A DNA stretch of 26,502 nucleotides from Pseudomonadota bacterium. GTDB lineage: Bacteria; Desulfobacterota; Desulfovibrionia; Desulfovibrionales; Desulfovibrionaceae. Positions 24,655 through 26,502 of the stretch are shown in pieces. The notes under the pieces are model-generated. The model was not told the DNA's origin, searched no databases, and saw only the letters and a list, made by a program, of their open reading frames with translations. The position numbers and the translations under genes are program-made. The stretch lies in the NCBI GenBank assembly GCA_023438245.1, contig JAEXRD010000029.1, forward strand, positions 1 through 26,502. Reading direction: 5' to 3'. Within the stretch, counting starts at the first letter, position 1; every line of letters begins with the position of its first letter.

Positions 24655-25755
24655 ATGGACGGCCAGCGTCTCAGGCCCGAGGTCAAGGACTTCAAGCCCT
24701 ACGTCCCGGGCCTGACCATCGAGGAGATCCAGGAGCGCTACGGGCTTGAGCGCGTCATCAAGCTCGCCAGCAACGAAAACCCGCTCGGCACCTCCCCCCT
24801 GGTGGCCCAGGCCATCGCCGCCGTGGCCCACGACGCCTTCCGCTACCCCCAGAACCACACCCCGCGCCTCCTGAACGCCATCGCCAAGAACATGGGCGTG
24901 CCCGCCGGGCAGGTCGTCACCGGCAACGGCAGCGACGAGATCATCGACCTGCTGCTGCGCGTGGTGGCCCGGCCCGGCAAGGACCACGTGCTCTGCTACG
25001 AGCACAGCTTCAGCATGTACGGCCTCACCGCCAAGCTCTGCGGCGTGGAATACCGCGAGGTGCCGCGCGGCGAGGACTACCGCCTGCCCCTGGAGACCCT
25101 GGCCGCCGCCGCGGACAAGGACACCGCCATGGTCTTCGTCACCAGCCCGGACAACCCCACCGGACTGGCCGCCCGCGCCGAGGAACTCATGGTGCTGGCC
25201 GGAATCCTGCCCAAGGGCTGCCTGCTGGTGGTGGACGAGGCCTACATGGACTTCACCTGGCCGCCGGAGGAATACACCATCCTCCCGGCCCTGGCCGAGC
25301 TCGACAACGTCGTGGTGCTGCGCACCTTCTCCAAGGCCTACGGCCTGGCCGGGCTGCGCCTGGGCTACGGCATCATGCCCCAGTGGCTGGCCGAGGCCGT
25401 GCGCCGCGCCCGCCCGCCCTTCACCGTCAACCTCGTGGCCGAGGCCGCCGGAATCGCCGCGCTGGAGGACGACGCCTTCTACAGCGAGACCCTGAACCTG
25501 GTGTTCAAGGGCCGCGACCAGTTCCTGGCCGAACTCCCCGCCCTCGGCTGCAAGGTCTGGCCCTCCCAGGCCAATTTCGTCATGTTCAGCCCGCCCAAAA
25601 ACGCGGGCCAGGTCTGCGAAGAACTCCTGAGGCGCGGCGTCATCGTGCGCCACCTGAAAAGCTTCGGCCTGCCCGACAACATCCGCGTGAACATGGGCAC
25701 CCCGGAAGAAAACCGGATATTCCTCGACACCCTGAAGGAGGTGCTCCATGGCTAG
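24655..25755 (+). CDS. hisC: Histidinol-phosphate aminotransferase
   Basis: PLP enzyme converting imidazole-acetol phosphate and glutamate to histidinol phosphate in histidine synthesis. The 366 residues are the normal length for class-II fold-type-I HisC, with KLASNENPLG near the start, GNGSDEIIDLL, SPDNPTG, VVDEAYMDF, the PLP lysine K227 in TFSKAYGLAGLRLGYG, and the C-terminal arginine in NIRVNMGTPEEN. Related aminotransferases (aromatic or aspartate) are less likely given the overall pattern. GGGAGA lies just before ATG 24655. Its last 8 nt overlap cmk, so the two are coupled. Confidence 0.93.
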   Translation: MDGQRLRPEVKDFKPYVPGLTIEEIQERYGLERVIKLASNENPLGTSPLVAQAIAAVAHDAFRYPQNHTPRLLNAIAKNMGVPAGQVVTGNGSDEIIDLLLRVVARPGKDHVLCYEHSFSMYGLTAKLCGVEYREVPRGEDYRLPLETLAAAADKDTAMVFVTSPDNPTGLAARAEELMVLAGILPKGCLLVVDEAYMDFTWPPEEYTILPALAELDNVVVLRTFSKAYGLAGLRLGYGIMPQWLAEAVRRARPPFTVNLVAEAAGIAALEDDAFYSETLNLVFKGRDQFLAELPALGCKVWPSQANFVMFSPPKNAGQVCEELLRRGVIVRHLKSFGLPDNIRVNMGTPEENRIFLDTLKEVLHG

Positions 25756-26434
25756 CCCCGCCAAGCAGAACGGGCCCATCATCGTGACCCTGGACGGCCC
25801 CGCCGGGGTGGGCAAGAGCACCCTCTCCTCGCGCCTGGCGGGCGAGCTGGGCATCGCCTGCCTGGACACCGGAGCCATGTTCCGCGCCGCCGCCTACGCT
25901 CTGGGCGAGGGCGCCTGGGACTGGACCCAGGGCATCCTGCAGCAAAAGCTCGGCGACTTCGACTTCTCCCTGCGCGGCAGCGGCACGTCCACCGAACTGC
26001 TCCTCAACGGCCAGCCCCTGCCCGAGGAGATCCGCTCCGAGCAGACCGGCAACTGGGCCTCGCAACTCGCCGTGGTGCCCTCCGTGCGCGCCTACATGAA
26101 AATGGCCCAGATCCTGCTCGGCCAGAACACCTCCCTCGTGGCCGAAGGACGCGACATGGGCACCGTGGTGTTCCCCCAGGCCGCGCACAAGTTCTTCCTC
26201 GACGCCGACCCCGAGGAACGCGCCCGCCGCCGCTGCCGCCAGCTGCAGGGCCAGAACAAGCCCGCCGACTACGACACCATCCTCGCCGCCATACGCCAGC
26301 GCGACGACCTGGACCGCAACCGCGCCATCGCGCCGCTCAAGCCCGCACCCGACGCCACCACCGTGGACACCACGCACCTCACCGAAGACCAGGTGCTGGC
26401 CGAAATGCTCGCCACCATCCGCGCCAAGGGCTAG
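25748..26434 (+). CDS. cmk: Cytidylate kinase
   Basis: Phosphorylates CMP and dCMP with ATP. The 228-residue product shows the P-loop DGPAGVGKSTLSSRLA, the NMP-binding DTGAMFRAAAY (the family usually has DTGAMYRA), AEGRDMGTVVFP, the lid region with RARRRCRQLQGQ, and the closing RDDLDRNRAIAPLKPAPDATTVDT. ATG 25748 follows AAGGAGGTG inside the end of hisC. hisC-cmk pairing has no direct metabolic logic but is a plausible operon. Confidence 0.95.
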   Translation: MASPAKQNGPIIVTLDGPAGVGKSTLSSRLAGELGIACLDTGAMFRAAAYALGEGAWDWTQGILQQKLGDFDFSLRGSGTSTELLLNGQPLPEEIRSEQTGNWASQLAVVPSVRAYMKMAQILLGQNTSLVAEGRDMGTVVFPQAAHKFFLDADPEERARRRCRQLQGQNKPADYDTILAAIRQRDDLDRNRAIAPLKPAPDATTVDTTHLTEDQVLAEMLATIRAKG

Positions 26435-26460
26435 CCCACAGCCTCCGGCGGCCCCGACAA

Positions 26461-26490
26461 GCAGGGGTGAGGCTCCGCCTCGCCCCCTGC
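26461..26490. repeat. GC-rich hairpin, terminator-like or REP-like sequence
   Basis: GCAGGGGTGAGGC (26461-26473) pairs with 26477-26490 around a TCC loop, with one bulged C, about 13 pairs. It lies 26 nt after the cmk stop. No U tract follows; instead CACCCCCCTCC runs to the window edge. It may be a terminator of a high-GC type or part of a dispersed palindromic repeat. Confidence 0.45.
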
Positions 26491-26502
26491 ACCCCCCTCC
26501 GC

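Overview
The window is a GC-rich chromosomal stretch with no plasmid or phage signature. It looks like a deltaproteobacterial sulfate reducer of the Desulfovibrionaceae type. Reasons: a mannose-class PTS IID next to HPr and Enzyme I, a GlcD-type flavoprotein/CCG iron-sulfur pair of the lactate/glycolate oxidising kind, an anaerobe-style biotin synthase, a complete Mla system, and chemotaxis/flagellar-type genes with sigma-54 and sigma-28 promoters. From memory (not checked), the block from argJ to the PTS genes matches a conserved Desulfovibrio gene neighbourhood. The genus assignment is inference.

Layout. 1-92: the right part of a palindromic repeat cut by the window edge. 93-4986: rsmI, bioB, an orphan PTS IID, HPr and ptsI, closely packed on the + strand. 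4992-5471: smpB, followed immediately by a full 149-bp palindromic repeat (5471-5619) related to the one at the left edge. 5664-8274: FAD-linked oxidase and its iron-sulfur partner. 8423-12274: secA and a REC-REC-GGDEF diguanylate cyclase. 12360-14217: argJ and an HD-domain phosphohydrolase behind a good sigma-70 promoter. 14381-18083: mlaE-F-D-C-A, a whole retrograde phospholipid transport system in one run, with a small phosphodiesterase behind it.

18609-19430 is the least conserved part. It holds a decayed amidohydrolase 3' fragment on + and a small membrane protein of unknown function on -. Then come pncC (CinA C-terminal type) and thpR, and a large dCache-HAMP-PAS chemoreceptor (20786-23101) with tandem sigma-70 and sigma-28 promoters. 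It converges through a shared hairpin on an unknown, probably flagellum-linked gene on the - strand that has a near-consensus sigma-54 promoter. The window ends with a universal stress protein, a structured intergenic region with a strong intrinsic terminator, hisC overlapping cmk, and a terminal GC hairpin.

The most unusual items are: the paired palindromic elements, which keep their loop and outer arms but change their central stem sequence; a biotin synthase lacking two of the classical [2Fe-2S] cysteines; a chemoreceptor whose normally invariant hairpin tip has lost Asn, Glu and Arg; a MlaA without a lipobox; and a chemotaxis/flagellar pair served by sigma-28 and sigma-54 promoters. I found no CRISPR array, tRNA, rRNA, transposase or defence island.
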